The notes: generated by a model from the letters alone, not told the origin. A DNA stretch of 64,000 nt from Leptospira kanakyensis (GCF_004769235.1 NZ_RQFG01000005.1:1054001-1118000); one strand, 5' to 3'. Counted from the stretch's first letter, positions 42,382-51,720 are shown. Translations and numbers: made by a program.

Positions 42382-45300
42382 TTACTGAATATAAAGCGAT
42401 GGTCTAGAACCTGTATCATTTCGTGTGACCGCAATTATCTTTGCATTCATCTGATCTAACAATAAAGTGGGATACATACCAGAATAAGTATCCTGACCAA
42501 CAGAAATATCCCGATGGGAACAACTTGTTCCGTCCACATTGCATCTGAATAAACTTGGCTTTTCTTGATTAGCGCCATTTTGGGTTACCACAAATATTTT
42601 TCCACCAGAATTATCGATTACCACGCTAGGATTTGTTCCTGACATTGATCCTTGTCCTACTGAAATATCCGTATGGGAACAACTTGATCCATCTAGATTG
42701 CATCTAAATAAACTTGGCTTTGCAGCATTCGCTCCATTTGAAGTGACAACCAACAACTTACTGTTAATTTGATCAATAACGATACTAGGAGAATATCCAG
42801 AACTGTTTCCTTGGCCAGCAGATATATCCGTATGGGAACAACCTGATCCATCTAGATTGCATCTAAATAAACTTGGTTTTGAATTATTCGCTCCATTTGA
42901 AGTGACAACCAACAACTTACTGCTAATTTGATCGATAACGATACTAGGGTAATTACCTGAAAAGGATCCTTGACCCACTGAAATATCCGTATGGGAACAA
43001 GAAGATCCGTCTAAATTACATCTGAATAAACTCGGTTTATAATTGTTTGCTAGATTTGTAGTAACAACTAACAACTTTTTATTAACTAGATCAATTGCCA
43101 AACTTGAGTAGAATCCAGAATTAGTTCCTTGACCAACCGAAATATCCGTATGAGAACAATTTGTCCCATCTAAATTACACCTAAATAAGCTAGGTTTAGC
43201 GTTATTTGTTCCATTCGCCGTTACAACCAACAGTTTCATATTTATGTAATCTATGATCGAATTTATGTAAGAGCCCGAATAACTTCCTTGTCCTGCTGAA
43301 ATATCAATTAGATTGCATCCGCTTCCATCAAAATTACATCTGAATAAACCTGGTTTGGAATTATTCGCTCCGTTATTTGTAATAACCAATAGTTTTTGAT
43401 TAAATGTATCGATAACTGCGCTTATTTCCATACCCGATCCAACTGGACCTACAGTTAAAGCAACATGTGTTGTACTACCTGTACCTATTTGTGCAAACGG
43501 CATAAAAGCCTTAGCTTCCATTGAAGACAACGCACTTCCCCCCGTTGGTCCATTCGCTGCCACCCTAAAGTAATACATAGATCCACTTGTTAATCCAGGA
43601 ATTGTAGTAAACGGATTAGTGATAGATCCTATATTAGTCGATATACTTGAAACTCCTGGACTGGTGCTGTAATAAACTGTGTATGAGGTAGCACCTGTTA
43701 CTGGAGTCCAGTGTACAAAAGCGTTGCTTCCTCCTGCTTGAGCTTCTACAACGACTGGAGAATCTAAATTAACTGGATTCACTTTTATTGTTACTAAGGA
43801 AGCGGAAGTTCGGTTTCCTCCTGCGCAACTGCCTGCATTGTCTTTAAAGGAAAATTCAAATATATAATCACCAATTGCATCAGGTAAAACTTTAGCTAAT
43901 TTACTATTACTATTTTGAATATCACCATTTGCCAAATTGGATAGTGGTGGTTTGGAGACCAATCTCCAATTGTATTCATATAAATTTGATTGAGCTCCGC
44001 AAAAGGAGGCGTCTGGGTCAAACGATTGTGTTGCATTAAGTGATGCTTCAAATCCTGAAGTTATCGCAATATTCGTTGCCACCTGGATCACAGGAGTTTG
44101 GTTGGCAAATGGTGTGGTGGCTTGTAAAATCCCACTCCAAAGACTTCGGTTCCCTCCATGGTCAAAAGCGCGGATACAAAAATAATGAACTGTTCCTGAA
44201 GACAATCCACTGATGGTAAACTCTAATGGAGTGCCTGCAGGTGACGCCACTACCGTATTCGGAACAAAGACACCCGCCGAACAGTCGTCATCTGAATTGA
44301 TGGGAGTGGAACGACGTCTGATTTCATAAGCGGAGGCAGAACCAACATTTCCATTGTCTCCCACTGCAATCCAAGTCAGTTTGATTTGTTGGTAGGATTC
44401 GACAGTTGCAGTTGCGGTTGTGATATCAGCAGGTGGGACTAAGTCTGTTGGTGCATAGGTTGTGGTGGAGACAACTCCGGACCAAGAATTGCGATTCCCT
44501 GCAGAATCAATGGCGCGAACACAAAAATAGTATGTTGATTGCGGGAGGTGGCCATCAATTTCTTTTGTTTCCACTAACCCTGCGTTTTTTGGAATCATCG
44601 TATGTGCAATCCCAGTAGCAGCATCACATTGCAAATTGTTTGTGATGGGGGAAGTGGACCTTCTGATCTCATACGCAGATGCTTGTCCTAATGCACCTAC
44701 ACTGCCCGGAGCTGTCCATCGCAACTGGATTCTGGATGAGGACATCGGTGTTGCCACCAAATCGGTGATATTCGACGGAGCAATGGTATCGGCAACATGA
44801 ACGGAAGCAGATGCTTCATGAGTTTGGTACGTGGCAAACACTCCCGCAATGCCAGGAGTGGTTGCTGTGAAAGTAGATGAATTCAGATTGCCTATGGGGC
44901 CTCCACCAAGGCCAACGCCAGTGGTGTGGAAATTGACATTCACAAATTTTTGAACACCGGCAAGGAACCCTCGAGCAGAAAACGTAATGGGTTCATTCAC
45001 CTGCACCCAAGCTTGTGTTGGTAAAATTTCCAAGCTGTCAATGACAACAGGAAGTCCTGGTGGGTATGTGGTTCCTCCTGGTGGACTACTTGCATTGTTC
45101 GGATTGTATCCATTATCGAGTTCCCAAACATCATTGTATCCATCACCATCACGATCTGGAGTGTATTGGCTGATGTAAGCAGGGTTCCCTGAGTCAGTAG
45201 GGTATAAAAACGTTCCTGTAGATGGCCTAGCCGTTTTCTGACCATGGATATCGACGGCAACGATCTGAATTAAGATTCCACCAGGACTCATTGCTTCGTA

Positions 45301-46068
45301 AGGGATATTGGATCTATACCAATTTGTTGTTCCTTCTCTTGTCATCGAGAAGTAGTTAGTTGGTCCACCCGCAGGTCCTACCACCAAATACACATTCATG
45401 GCATCATTGTCTGGTTCAAACACATCAGCTCTTATTTCATACGGAATATGGCGAGTGCTAGGTTTTAGATAATAGTAGGCACCATTGATGACAGGAGGTA
45501 AATTCCCTGGTGGAGGAGTTCCCCCGCCAAACAGTGAAAAACTTTTTGTTTGAAAGACAATTCTTTCTGATTCAAGTGTTGTGTTGACGCCGGCCCAACC
45601 AGGCATTCTTTCTGCATCTGGTTCTGTGCTCTTGGTAGAGACATGAAAACCTCTACTTTTTCCAAAGTTAAGATTCATCGATTGTGCTTTGGCACGGTCC
45701 AGAGTGATGGTGACTAAAACTTCTTTTTTGAATTGGTAAGATGGAGTGATTTGGTAGATGGAACTTGTTGGCACATAACCAGAAGGAAGTGGTGCTTGGG
45801 TTGATTCGTATTTCGTAATTTTAAAGTCGACGGTTTCCTCCATCGCACCTTCAGGGATCAAAATCGTAAAAAGTTCGTCACTGGATTGGATGCGTGTTCC
45901 CGATGGAGTCCCCGTTCCACCACCTGCAGGAACCCCTACATCCTTAGAACCTAAGAGTACCAACAAAGAGTCTTTAGAGAATTCATTATTGGTTCGATTG
46001 AAATCTAAAAATGCAATGCAGTTCCCAAACACTAAGGTGCTGAGTAAAATCCAAATTGTCTTTTTCAT
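42382..46068 (-). CDS. Giant Ig/FN3 lipoprotein with seven C-terminal repeats
   Basis: This is a 1228-residue lipoprotein (MKKTIWILLSTLVFGNC, Cys at 17; GGAAA upstream). In order: a Gly/Thr linker and ZU5-like region (SSDELFTILIPEGAM); an Ig-like stretch with a calcium-type DRDGDGYNDVWELDNGYNPN (about 305); a BID_2-like Ig domain (about 345-425); FN3 domains (DTIAPSNITDLVATPMSSSR, about 430; VPPADITTATATVES, about 535; a PKD/FN3 region and VNLDSPVVVEAQAG, about 770); then seven repeats of 53 residues to the end. Probably a surface adhesin or sensor, by analogy with other Leptospira Ig-repeat proteins. Confidence 0.85.
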   Translation of the reverse strand: MKKTIWILLSTLVFGNCIAFLDFNRTNNEFSKDSLLVLLGSKDVGVPAGGGTGTPSGTRIQSSDELFTILIPEGAMEETVDFKITKYESTQAPLPSGYVPTSSIYQITPSYQFKKEVLVTITLDRAKAQSMNLNFGKSRGFHVSTKSTEPDAERMPGWAGVNTTLESERIVFQTKSFSLFGGGTPPPGNLPPVINGAYYYLKPSTRHIPYEIRADVFEPDNDAMNVYLVVGPAGGPTNYFSMTREGTTNWYRSNIPYEAMSPGGILIQIVAVDIHGQKTARPSTGTFLYPTDSGNPAYISQYTPDRDGDGYNDVWELDNGYNPNNASSPPGGTTYPPGLPVVIDSLEILPTQAWVQVNEPITFSARGFLAGVQKFVNVNFHTTGVGLGGGPIGNLNSSTFTATTPGIAGVFATYQTHEASASVHVADTIAPSNITDLVATPMSSSRIQLRWTAPGSVGALGQASAYEIRRSTSPITNNLQCDAATGIAHTMIPKNAGLVETKEIDGHLPQSTYYFCVRAIDSAGNRNSWSGVVSTTTYAPTDLVPPADITTATATVESYQQIKLTWIAVGDNGNVGSASAYEIRRRSTPINSDDDCSAGVFVPNTVVASPAGTPLEFTISGLSSGTVHYFCIRAFDHGGNRSLWSGILQATTPFANQTPVIQVATNIAITSGFEASLNATQSFDPDASFCGAQSNLYEYNWRLVSKPPLSNLANGDIQNSNSKLAKVLPDAIGDYIFEFSFKDNAGSCAGGNRTSASLVTIKVNPVNLDSPVVVEAQAGGSNAFVHWTPVTGATSYTVYYSTSPGVSSISTNIGSITNPFTTIPGLTSGSMYYFRVAANGPTGGSALSSMEAKAFMPFAQIGTGSTTHVALTVGPVGSGMEISAVIDTFNQKLLVITNNGANNSKPGLFRCNFDGSGCNLIDISAGQGSYSGSYINSIIDYINMKLLVVTANGTNNAKPSLFRCNLDGTNCSHTDISVGQGTNSGFYSSLAIDLVNKKLLVVTTNLANNYKPSLFRCNLDGSSCSHTDISVGQGSFSGNYPSIVIDQISSKLLVVTSNGANNSKPSLFRCNLDGSGCSHTDISAGQGNSSGYSPSIVIDQINSKLLVVTSNGANAAKPSLFRCNLDGSSCSHTDISVGQGSMSGTNPSVVIDNSGGKIFVVTQNGANQEKPSLFRCNVDGTSCSHRDISVGQDTYSGMYPTLLLDQMNAKIIAVTRNDTGSRPSLYIQ
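42385..43440 (-). repeat. Seven tandem 159-bp repeats in the giant lipoprotein gene
   Basis: The unit reads PSIVIDQxxSKLLVVTSNGA, then NNxKPSLFRCNLDGSxCSHT and DISxGQGxxSG. Seven copies occur, with the outer ones most diverged and the middle two nearly identical. Each unit keeps two Cys (FRC...CSH). Seven four-stranded units would suit a closed seven-bladed propeller, which is inference. Identical DNA in central units implies recent duplication or conversion. Confidence 0.85.
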
Positions 46069-46339
46069 ATTAAAGTTTCCTAATTCGCTTATTTGTTTTC
46101 AATTTTGAGAGTTTTCGAAGAAAGAATGCCCTCTAATGAATGCGTTTGTTTTGTCTGTTCATTTCGAAATACTACACCCAATCCGTTTTGATCAATGCGC
46201 ATCATACCTGCATTGATTCCTATTCTATCATGTACACCTAATTACCATCATGTTATGAATTTATGCAAGTCAATAAATTGATTCGTTTTCAGATACAGAG
46301 CCCAATCTAATTCTTTTTTAATTAATAAATTTAATCCAT

Positions 46340-47029
46340 TTATTGCTCCACACAAAAGATGATTGAAGCTGAACTGCAGTTCCCTATGGAAGGGGAGTGC
46401 AAAGTAACACTATTTGCGGAGGCACCTGCGTTCGAAGTAGTTCCAATCGTCCAACGATTGCAATGGTTTGTTGCGCTAAGCCAACCCGTACTGAAACCCG
46501 TTAAAATCGAAGTTACAATCGTCGGACTTTCCGCATGTTGCAAATGCGCAGTAAAAATTCCTGCACTATTCGTAATCATAAAGTTCCCTCCATCAACTGC
46601 TCTATAATAAGGAGTATTAGGCTTTAAAACCCAATCTTTATTTTCAGTGACTCCTCCCGTTGAACAATCACTTGTAGTACACGCAATGCGATTCACGTCA
46701 TCGGCAAGAAAAGCTTTAAACACTGCTCTAGCTGGTAGCATTGGTTTTTTTGCATCATTCATACAAATGGCATCGGCACCAGAGATACCTCCGCGTGCGC
46801 CAGTATAACTAGTACTCGTGGAAAAAAACCGACACCTTGTACACACGGGAATTGCCGTTTGGCAATCAGTCGTTTGACCTGTAAGACAAAGAATCGATTG
46901 TGTCTGCCAAAATGCTTCCGTGCCGAATTCGTTTGGGTTATTTAAGTCTAGTTTTGTGCATTGGAAAAACAAAAGGGAACAGGCAAGTAAGAAACGATTC
47001 AGAAAACCTAATTCATTATTCAAAAACAA
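46340..47029 (-). CDS. DUF1554 lipoprotein, paralogue 1
   Basis: This is a 229-residue protein. Its leader (FLNRFLLACSLLFFQC) ends in a lipobox Cys, then NNPNEFGTEAFWQTQSILCL. The DUF1554 domain follows: FFSTSTSYTGARGGISGADA, KAFLADDVNRIACTTSDCS, DWVLKPNTPYYRAVDGG, ending IIFCVEQ, a C-type-lectin-like fold. The only in-frame starts are TTG (47029, 47023). Ten or more Cys suggest disulfides. The family is characteristic of Leptospira, with surface binding proposed. Paralogue 2 lies 1.1 kb away. Confidence 0.87.
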   Translation of the reverse strand: MFLNNELGFLNRFLLACSLLFFQCTKLDLNNPNEFGTEAFWQTQSILCLTGQTTDCQTAIPVCTRCRFFSTSTSYTGARGGISGADAICMNDAKKPMLPARAVFKAFLADDVNRIACTTSDCSTGGVTENKDWVLKPNTPYYRAVDGGNFMITNSAGIFTAHLQHAESPTIVTSILTGFSTGWLSATNHCNRWTIGTTSNAGASANSVTLHSPSIGNCSSASIIFCVEQ

Positions 47030-47090
47030 TCTTAAAGTAGTGTTTGGCGACCGTTGGTATAAGAAGTTAAAAATCTGATCTTAAATCCTT

Positions 47091-47726
47091 CTATCCTCTC
47101 ATAAACGGAAATAAATCGGAAACAATAATCTCTCCTAGTTTAAGCACTTCGTTTTCAACTTTTTTCCTGTCTTTGTCTTCTAGAGCAAGCGATGATAACT
47201 GATTGATCGAACGATTTAAAGGCAAACGAATTGCATCGAAGGTGCGACCACTAATTCCATCGGCCCTTTCATTTCTAAACAAAGAATTTCTGATAAAGGA
47301 ATCCTTAATTTCTTTTTCTAAGTATTTTGCTACTACCTGATCTAAATCTTTCTCCTTAACTTCTTTATCATTTTTATCAAAAAAGTTAATGATCATATGG
47401 GAAAAAACGGGAGACCTCAAATTTAAGAAATTTATTTTTTCTTCCTTTGTAGTTGGATTCAAATGTTTGAATAATTCAGGAAAGTATTGGTTTGTGAATC
47501 GAACTAAATTGATCACAGAAGATCCATTATTAAAGTTAATCGGAGGAATGATGACATCACTCAGAGAAATGGCAAGCATGGAATAATACCACCAACCCGG
47601 CGGACTATCAATGATCACAACATCAAACTTACGATGCAATGGAGTTGCTGATCCAGGTTGTGGAATTGTAATTCCTTGTTTCATTAACTTAGAAATCGTT
47701 TTTGCAGAGCTAATGCTCCGTACCAT
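47091..47726 (-). pseudogene. ParA-like ATPase fragment lacking the P-loop
   Basis: The 211-codon frame contains FDVVIIDSPPGWWYYSMLAI (switch II/Walker B of ParA/MinD) and a long ParA-like C-terminal half. The N-terminal KGGxGKT P-loop is absent, since a TAA (shared with the upstream metallopeptidase gene) closes the frame 12 bp before the first ATG. No ribosome site is visible. It looks like a 5'-truncated plasmid or phage partition gene, and could encode a dead fragment if expressed. Confidence 0.75.
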
Positions 47727-47738
47727 TCCAAAACCGAT

Positions 47739-48146
47739 TTAAGAAATATTTTCTTCAAACCGTAGGCGCGCCACTTCTGCTTCTTTTTCCCAACGAAGAT
47801 TTCGATATGCCTCACCCCAACTTTGTTTGTAATAGAACTTTCGAAAAATCCATTCTCCAAAATAGAGAATTCCAAAGACAAACGGAGAAAACAAACGTTG
47901 TTGGCGCTGATGAACAAACTCGTGTATGGCGATTCCTTGCCAGTATTTTTTATTTTTGTAATCGATACAAGAACAACTTAAAAAACAAAAACAAAGAAAA
48001 CTAGCTCCTTCCGCATATAAAATGTGGATAGAACCCAATTTTCCCTGGGGAAGATAAACTTTAATCTGGGGAATAAAACAAAAAATCCAAGTCAGACAGA
48101 AGAAGATTAAAAAAACAAATGCAAAGGTGATTTTACTGCTCCACAC
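47739..48146 (-). CDS. Small membrane HExxH metallopeptidase-like protein
   Basis: About 135 residues with two hydrophobic segments (FAFVFLIFFCLTWIFCFI and GASFLCFCFLSC), then IAIHEFVHQRQQR (HExxH zinc motif plus Gln) and AYRNLRWEKEAEVA (a likely third Glu ligand). This order resembles small membrane-bound peptidases of DUF4157-like type. The start is uncertain: GTG 48146 overlaps the DUF1554 end by 14 bp, and ATGs at 48179 and 48191 lie inside that gene. Substrate unknown. Confidence 0.65.
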   Translation of the reverse strand: MWSSKITFAFVFLIFFCLTWIFCFIPQIKVYLPQGKLGSIHILYAEGASFLCFCFLSCSCIDYKNKKYWQGIAIHEFVHQRQQRLFSPFVFGILYFGEWIFRKFYYKQSWGEAYRNLRWEKEAEVARLRFEENIS

Positions 48147-48798
48147 AAAAGATAACGGAAGGATTGGCGCAATCGCCATTAGTAGAAACATGTAATGAGG
48201 AACTATATAAAGCAACACGTGCCGAAGCTGTTGTTCCTTGCGTCCAACCGGCACAGTTTCCTCCGGATAGTGTAGTCCAACCATTTGTGAATAGTCCTGT
48301 AAAAACATTAGTAACTTGCGGATTCTCTGCATCATTGGTTTGGCTTGTAAAAATTCCCAAACTATTGGTCGTCGCAATGGTCACATTATCAGCTGTTCGT
48401 ACATACGCAGTATTGGGTTTCAAAACCCAATCCACATGTTCGGAAGTTCCTCCCGTCAGACAATCGGTTGAAGTACAAGCAATTCGATTCACCTCATCCA
48501 CAAGAAAAGCTTTATATACCGCACCCACTGGCATTGGTGGTTTTTTGGAGTCATTCATACATTTGGCATCGGCTCCGAGAATGCCTCCCCGATTGCCATT
48601 ATAGGTTACACTGGTGGAAAAAAATTTACAGGTTGTACAAACAGGAACTGCCATCCGGCATGCAGCAGTCTGCCCTGTGAGACATAGGATGGTTTGGTTT
48701 TCTAAATAAGAATCAGTTCCAAAATCACTTGGATTATTGAATTCTGGCTCTGTGCAATGGATGAAAGCAACAAGTATGAAGAGAAGTCCGAAACGCAT
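48133..48798 (-). CDS. DUF1554 lipoprotein, paralogue 2
   Basis: This is a 221-residue protein with ATG start. Leader MRFGLLFILVAFIHC has its lipobox Cys at residue 15. The mature region is collinear with paralogue 1: NNPSDFGTDSYLENQTILCL, FFSTSVTYNGNRGGILGADA, DWVLKPNTAYVRTADNVTIA, ending VIFCVEQ. It was probably formed by duplication, with the peptidase and ParA fragment now between the copies. Likely a surface lipoprotein. Confidence 0.88.
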   Translation of the reverse strand: MRFGLLFILVAFIHCTEPEFNNPSDFGTDSYLENQTILCLTGQTAACRMAVPVCTTCKFFSTSVTYNGNRGGILGADAKCMNDSKKPPMPVGAVYKAFLVDEVNRIACTSTDCLTGGTSEHVDWVLKPNTAYVRTADNVTIATTNSLGIFTSQTNDAENPQVTNVFTGLFTNGWTTLSGGNCAGWTQGTTASARVALYSSSLHVSTNGDCANPSVIFCVEQ

Positions 48799-49102
48799 CG
48801 ATACATTCTATCCTGATTGAATTTTCGATCAACTAAGAATTCAATTCATTCGTATAGAATTACTCAACTTATGTTTGGAAAGATTTTATGTACCAAAACA
48901 ATTGAACAATAGAATCAATCGAAGTTTAAATCATTCTAACCAAGATCACTGTTCACAACAAAATACATGTTATGCGAATGTGAAAACGAATGCATTCACC
49001 AAAAAGTAAATTCGAATTTGCTATAAGAAGGAAACCACCACCTTCAAAAACTAATCTTGACAATTGAATGAGAATTCATTCAAAATAAGCATCGGAAACT
49101 TT
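48799..49102. other. Intergenic region
   Basis: About 300 bp of AT-rich sequence between divergent genes. Apart from the short palindrome GAATGCATTC near 48985 I see nothing that I can name. Promoters for both neighbours should lie here. Confidence 0.5.
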
Positions 49103-49660
49103 ATGCCATTTGATACAACGATCCAATGCCCTTGGTGCAAAACTCAATATCCAAATACAAAATTAACTAACTGTACAAATTGTGGAGGAACCCTCGAATA
49201 CTCTTTCAACTCTGACGATCTTGGGTCTGAACCTCCAAACGCACCAAGAGTCCTTCCAACAAAATTCAAACGAAGGATCAAATACACAGGCAATGTAATG
49301 ACCCTCATCGGAATCATTTTCACAATTCCATTTTTTTGGACGATTTTATTTCCCATCATTGGGATCTATTGTTGGCGAAGGGGTTTACGTACTGCGAATG
49401 ACGAACTCATTCCCTTAGAACAAGGAAAGGCCACAGTTGGCGAAATCATAGACATTCGCAAAGACTACACTCAATCGTTAAACGGCAAATCGCCAACAAT
49501 TGTTGAATTTGTATTTGAAGTAAGTGGAAAAAAATATACAGGAAATGTTGGCAATATTTATGAATCAGTCCATCTAACAAAAAAAATCGGTGATAAACTT
49601 TGGATTGTCTTCATGCCAAAAGAACCTGAAATCAGTAGTGTTTGGCCCCCTTTGGTATAG
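49103..49660 (+). CDS. Zinc-ribbon DUF3592-like membrane protein
   Basis: The ATG at 49103 has GGAA six bases upstream; a TTG at 49064 would add 13 residues. An N-terminal zinc ribbon (CPWCKTQYPNTKLTNCTNCG, residues about 9-28) precedes a spacer, one or two transmembrane helices (MTLIGIIFTIPFFWTILFPI) and a DUF3592-like beta domain (GKATVGEIIDIRKDY ... VEFVFEVSGKKYTG ... KIGDKLWIVFMPKEPE). Function unknown. Total 185 residues. Confidence 0.75.
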   Translation: MPFDTTIQCPWCKTQYPNTKLTNCTNCGGTLEYSFNSDDLGSEPPNAPRVLPTKFKRRIKYTGNVMTLIGIIFTIPFFWTILFPIIGIYCWRRGLRTANDELIPLEQGKATVGEIIDIRKDYTQSLNGKSPTIVEFVFEVSGKKYTGNVGNIYESVHLTKKIGDKLWIVFMPKEPEISSVWPPLV

Positions 49661-49816
49661 GATGATTCAAATCTGATCTTAAATCCTAAGTCGTTCTGTG
49701 GAAGGAAGGTGATTATCTAAAAAATAAAAATAGAGACATTATGAACAGGTTCATTTGCTAAAACAAATAAACATTTCACTTTACCAACCAAAAGGAAATC
49801 GAAAAAATCGAAAAAT

Positions 49817-50134
49817 ATGCCACTCAGTGATATGCAAATGAAACTGATCCAAGAATCAAGGGTCATACTAGTTCAAAATCTTCACCTTACCAATGAAGAC
49901 GCCATTGTGGTGATTTCAAAAGCAATAAAAAAAGAACTAACCATCAGAAAAACTACTTTGGAACTTTTGGAAATTTCTACCTTATCAGAGAGAACTTCCT
50001 TTGTTCGAGCTGTTGTCAAACATGTCCAAGACCAGATTATGGAAAATCCAGAATGGAGATCGAATCAGGTAGAACGATACATTGAAAAATTCTACCAAAC
50101 ACTTCATAAAATTATGAACCCAGATCCAGAATGA
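49817..50134 (+). CDS. Hypothetical helical protein
   Basis: This is an unrecognised 105-residue cytoplasmic protein made of predicted amphipathic helices (QMKLIQESRVILVQNLHL; VEVDQ-type C-terminus around QVERYIEKFYQTLHKIM). It has no Cys and no signal. It is followed at once by repeat family B copy 1, which begins 20 bp after its stop and may terminate its transcript. Confidence 0.65.
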   Translation: MPLSDMQMKLIQESRVILVQNLHLTNEDAIVVISKAIKKELTIRKTTLELLEISTLSERTSFVRAVVKHVQDQIMENPEWRSNQVERYIEKFYQTLHKIMNPDPE

Positions 50135-50153
50135 ACATGATTTTTTCTTTAGT

Positions 50154-50284
50154 GCGTTCCCAATCTCTTTCTATAAAAACATTTTATTTTTCAATGGGTC
50201 AGGCTTCTCCGGGGTGCGCTTACGCTCCCGTCCCCTTCCATCTAACGATAGCAGGTGACCAAGCCCTTCGTATCCTTAACGCGG
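50154..50284. repeat. Dispersed repeat, family B copy 1
   Basis: This 131-bp element is collinear with 51590-51720. Both start GCGTTCCCAATC and end AAGCCCTTCGTATCCTTAAC, with the shared core GGGTCAGGCT...CTCCGGGG and GGTGACC. The right end supplies the stop codon and last residues (KPR) of the following reverse-strand gene, so the repeat was probably inserted at or into that gene's 3' end. Confidence 0.85.
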
Positions 50285-50755
50285 TTTTATTGGTATATAA
50301 ACCAATTCTTCTGAACTAGGATCATCATTTTTGTATTTTTCACCGAGCACTTCAAAATGGGGCCGATTGTCCAAATCATATTCAGAGTTAGGAAACCATT
50401 CTCTAAAAATCCATTGAAAAAACGGGCCCGCTTCACTCGCCAAACCTTTGTAAGGGAACACACTATAAAATCCCGCAGGAATTTCCAAAACTTCCAATCC
50501 CTCCGGTAAGTTCGTTAGAGAGGAAACTTCTACTCCCGCCCATTTGACAAAACTTCGATTTAAATTAAAATTTTGAAAATAATCGATCGGATAAACTGAC
50601 AAAGAAATCATTTCCTTTGAAACTCGGTTTTGAATGGAACTAATGGAGGGAACAAAAGACTTCCATAAAGTTGGTGTTAGACTTTGAGACAAAGACATTT
50701 CAATTTTTTTACCAACTAAGTATTTTTTCTCTATAGAGATGATTTCAGAATCCAT
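50276..50755 (-). CDS. GyrI-like/AraC effector-binding domain protein
   Basis: From the ATG at 50755 the protein (159 residues) starts MDSEIISIEKKYLVGKKIEM, a strand pattern of GyrI-like ligand-binding domains. It continues ISSIQNRVSKEMISLSVYPIDYF, then LEVLEIPAGFYSVFPYKGLA and FRPHFEVLGEKY-like ending. No DNA-binding domain is present, so it may sequester small molecules or toxins. Its last codons lie within repeat family B, so the native C-terminus may have been altered. Confidence 0.8.
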   Translation of the reverse strand: MDSEIISIEKKYLVGKKIEMSLSQSLTPTLWKSFVPSISSIQNRVSKEMISLSVYPIDYFQNFNLNRSFVKWAGVEVSSLTNLPEGLEVLEIPAGFYSVFPYKGLASEAGPFFQWIFREWFPNSEYDLDNRPHFEVLGEKYKNDDPSSEELVYIPIKPR

Positions 50756-50803
50756 AACCAATCAATCTTTCTATGACTCCATATTTCAATCAGGATTATT
50801 TAT

Positions 50804-51001
50804 ATGATACTAACAAAATTCTTGACCAAATCGGAAAAGGTCAATACAACTTCCGAAATGATGTTAAACGAAAAAGGTTTTTATATTACGATTTTAATGT
50901 ATGGATTATTTTCTGCCATTGCAGTTCAAAAAAATGTCTGTGATTTACGAATGGCCGAAGGAAATATCAAACCAGAACTCTCTCCAAAAGATAGAAATTA
51001 A
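50804..51001 (+). CDS. YiaA-type two-helix membrane protein
   Basis: This is a 65-residue protein. MLNEKGFYITILMYGLFSAI, then AVQKNVCDL, matches the second half of the YiaAB two-helix domain, in which KGyy...lF...tvQKnvRD is conserved. The first helix of the usual pair appears to be missing, so this is a short form. The next gene follows by 28 bp and may be co-transcribed. Confidence 0.65.
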   Translation: MILTKFLTKSEKVNTTSEMMLNEKGFYITILMYGLFSAIAVQKNVCDLRMAEGNIKPELSPKDRN

Positions 51002-51029
51002 CAAATCAATCACAAAGGTAAGGAACCAT

Positions 51030-51530
51030 ATGTCATCAAACAAATTTGAAGAATCTCTAACAAATGGGGCTCACAAACAATTACAAAGTATAGTGGGTCA
51101 TTGGGCTGGCAAAACCAAAACTTGGTTTGAAAAAGATGTCCTCGCAGATGAATCCAATGCAGAAGCCACCATCACTACCTTGTTAGATGGCAGATTTATC
51201 TCAATCGATTACCGCAGTAGTTTGGATGGAAAACCCTTTGTGGGAAAAATGATCCTTGGTTTTGATATCCCTTACCAAAGATATACAAGTTCCTGGATTG
51301 ATAGTTTCCATATGGGAACTCAAATCATGTTATCGAGTGGAGAAGGAGATGAAAAAGGATTTTCTGTCTTAGGTTCCTATGGGAATCCAGAATACGGAGA
51401 AAAACTTTGGGGTTGGAGAACAGAAATTCAATTCATCGGCGATAAAGAATTTTCCCTAACTGCATTTAACATCTCTCCCGAAGGGGAAGAAGCAAAGGCT
51501 ACAGAAACCTTTTACAAAAGAATGGGATAG
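51030..51530 (+). CDS. DUF1579 family protein
   Basis: A strong site AAGGAA lies before the ATG at 51030; the open frame runs upstream but is shadowed by the YiaA-type gene. The 166-residue protein reads HKQLQSIVGHWAGKTKTWF ... SNAEATITTLLDGRFISIDY ... MILGFDIPYQRYTSSWIDS, the DUF1579 pattern (lipocalin-like beta barrel, function unknown). No signal peptide. It is followed 59 bp later by repeat family B copy 2. Confidence 0.85.
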   Translation: MSSNKFEESLTNGAHKQLQSIVGHWAGKTKTWFEKDVLADESNAEATITTLLDGRFISIDYRSSLDGKPFVGKMILGFDIPYQRYTSSWIDSFHMGTQIMLSSGEGDEKGFSVLGSYGNPEYGEKLWGWRTEIQFIGDKEFSLTAFNISPEGEEAKATETFYKRMG

Positions 51531-51589
51531 AAGTTTAGAGGAATTATTTTAAACGACAAAAAAATAAGTAATGTTTCTTTTCCCTTTGG

Positions 51590-51720
51590 GCGTTCCCAAT
51601 CCCTCCTAACAGCCGTATTTCTTCTGTAAAGGGTCAGGCTACTCCGGGGTTCGCTTTCGCTCCCGTCACCTTCCATCTAATGATGGCAGGTGACCAAGCC
51701 CTTCGTATCCTTAACGCAGG
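51590..51720. repeat. Dispersed repeat, family B copy 2
   Basis: This 131-bp copy of the element at 50154 has its hairpin best preserved: GTCACCT (51665) / AGGTGAC (51688) enclosing CCATC / GATGG with a TAAT tetraloop. It lies between converging genes (51530 and 51749). Confidence 0.85.

Noticed and set aside
42385..43440. CRISPR-like array from regular repeats
   Set aside because: The 159-bp periodicity is in-frame protein repeats within one long gene, with no spacer-like unique segments.
46069..46339. Gap upstream of the giant lipoprotein gene examined for RNA genes
   Set aside because: No tRNA-like fold, hairpin with U-tract or conserved frame could be seen.
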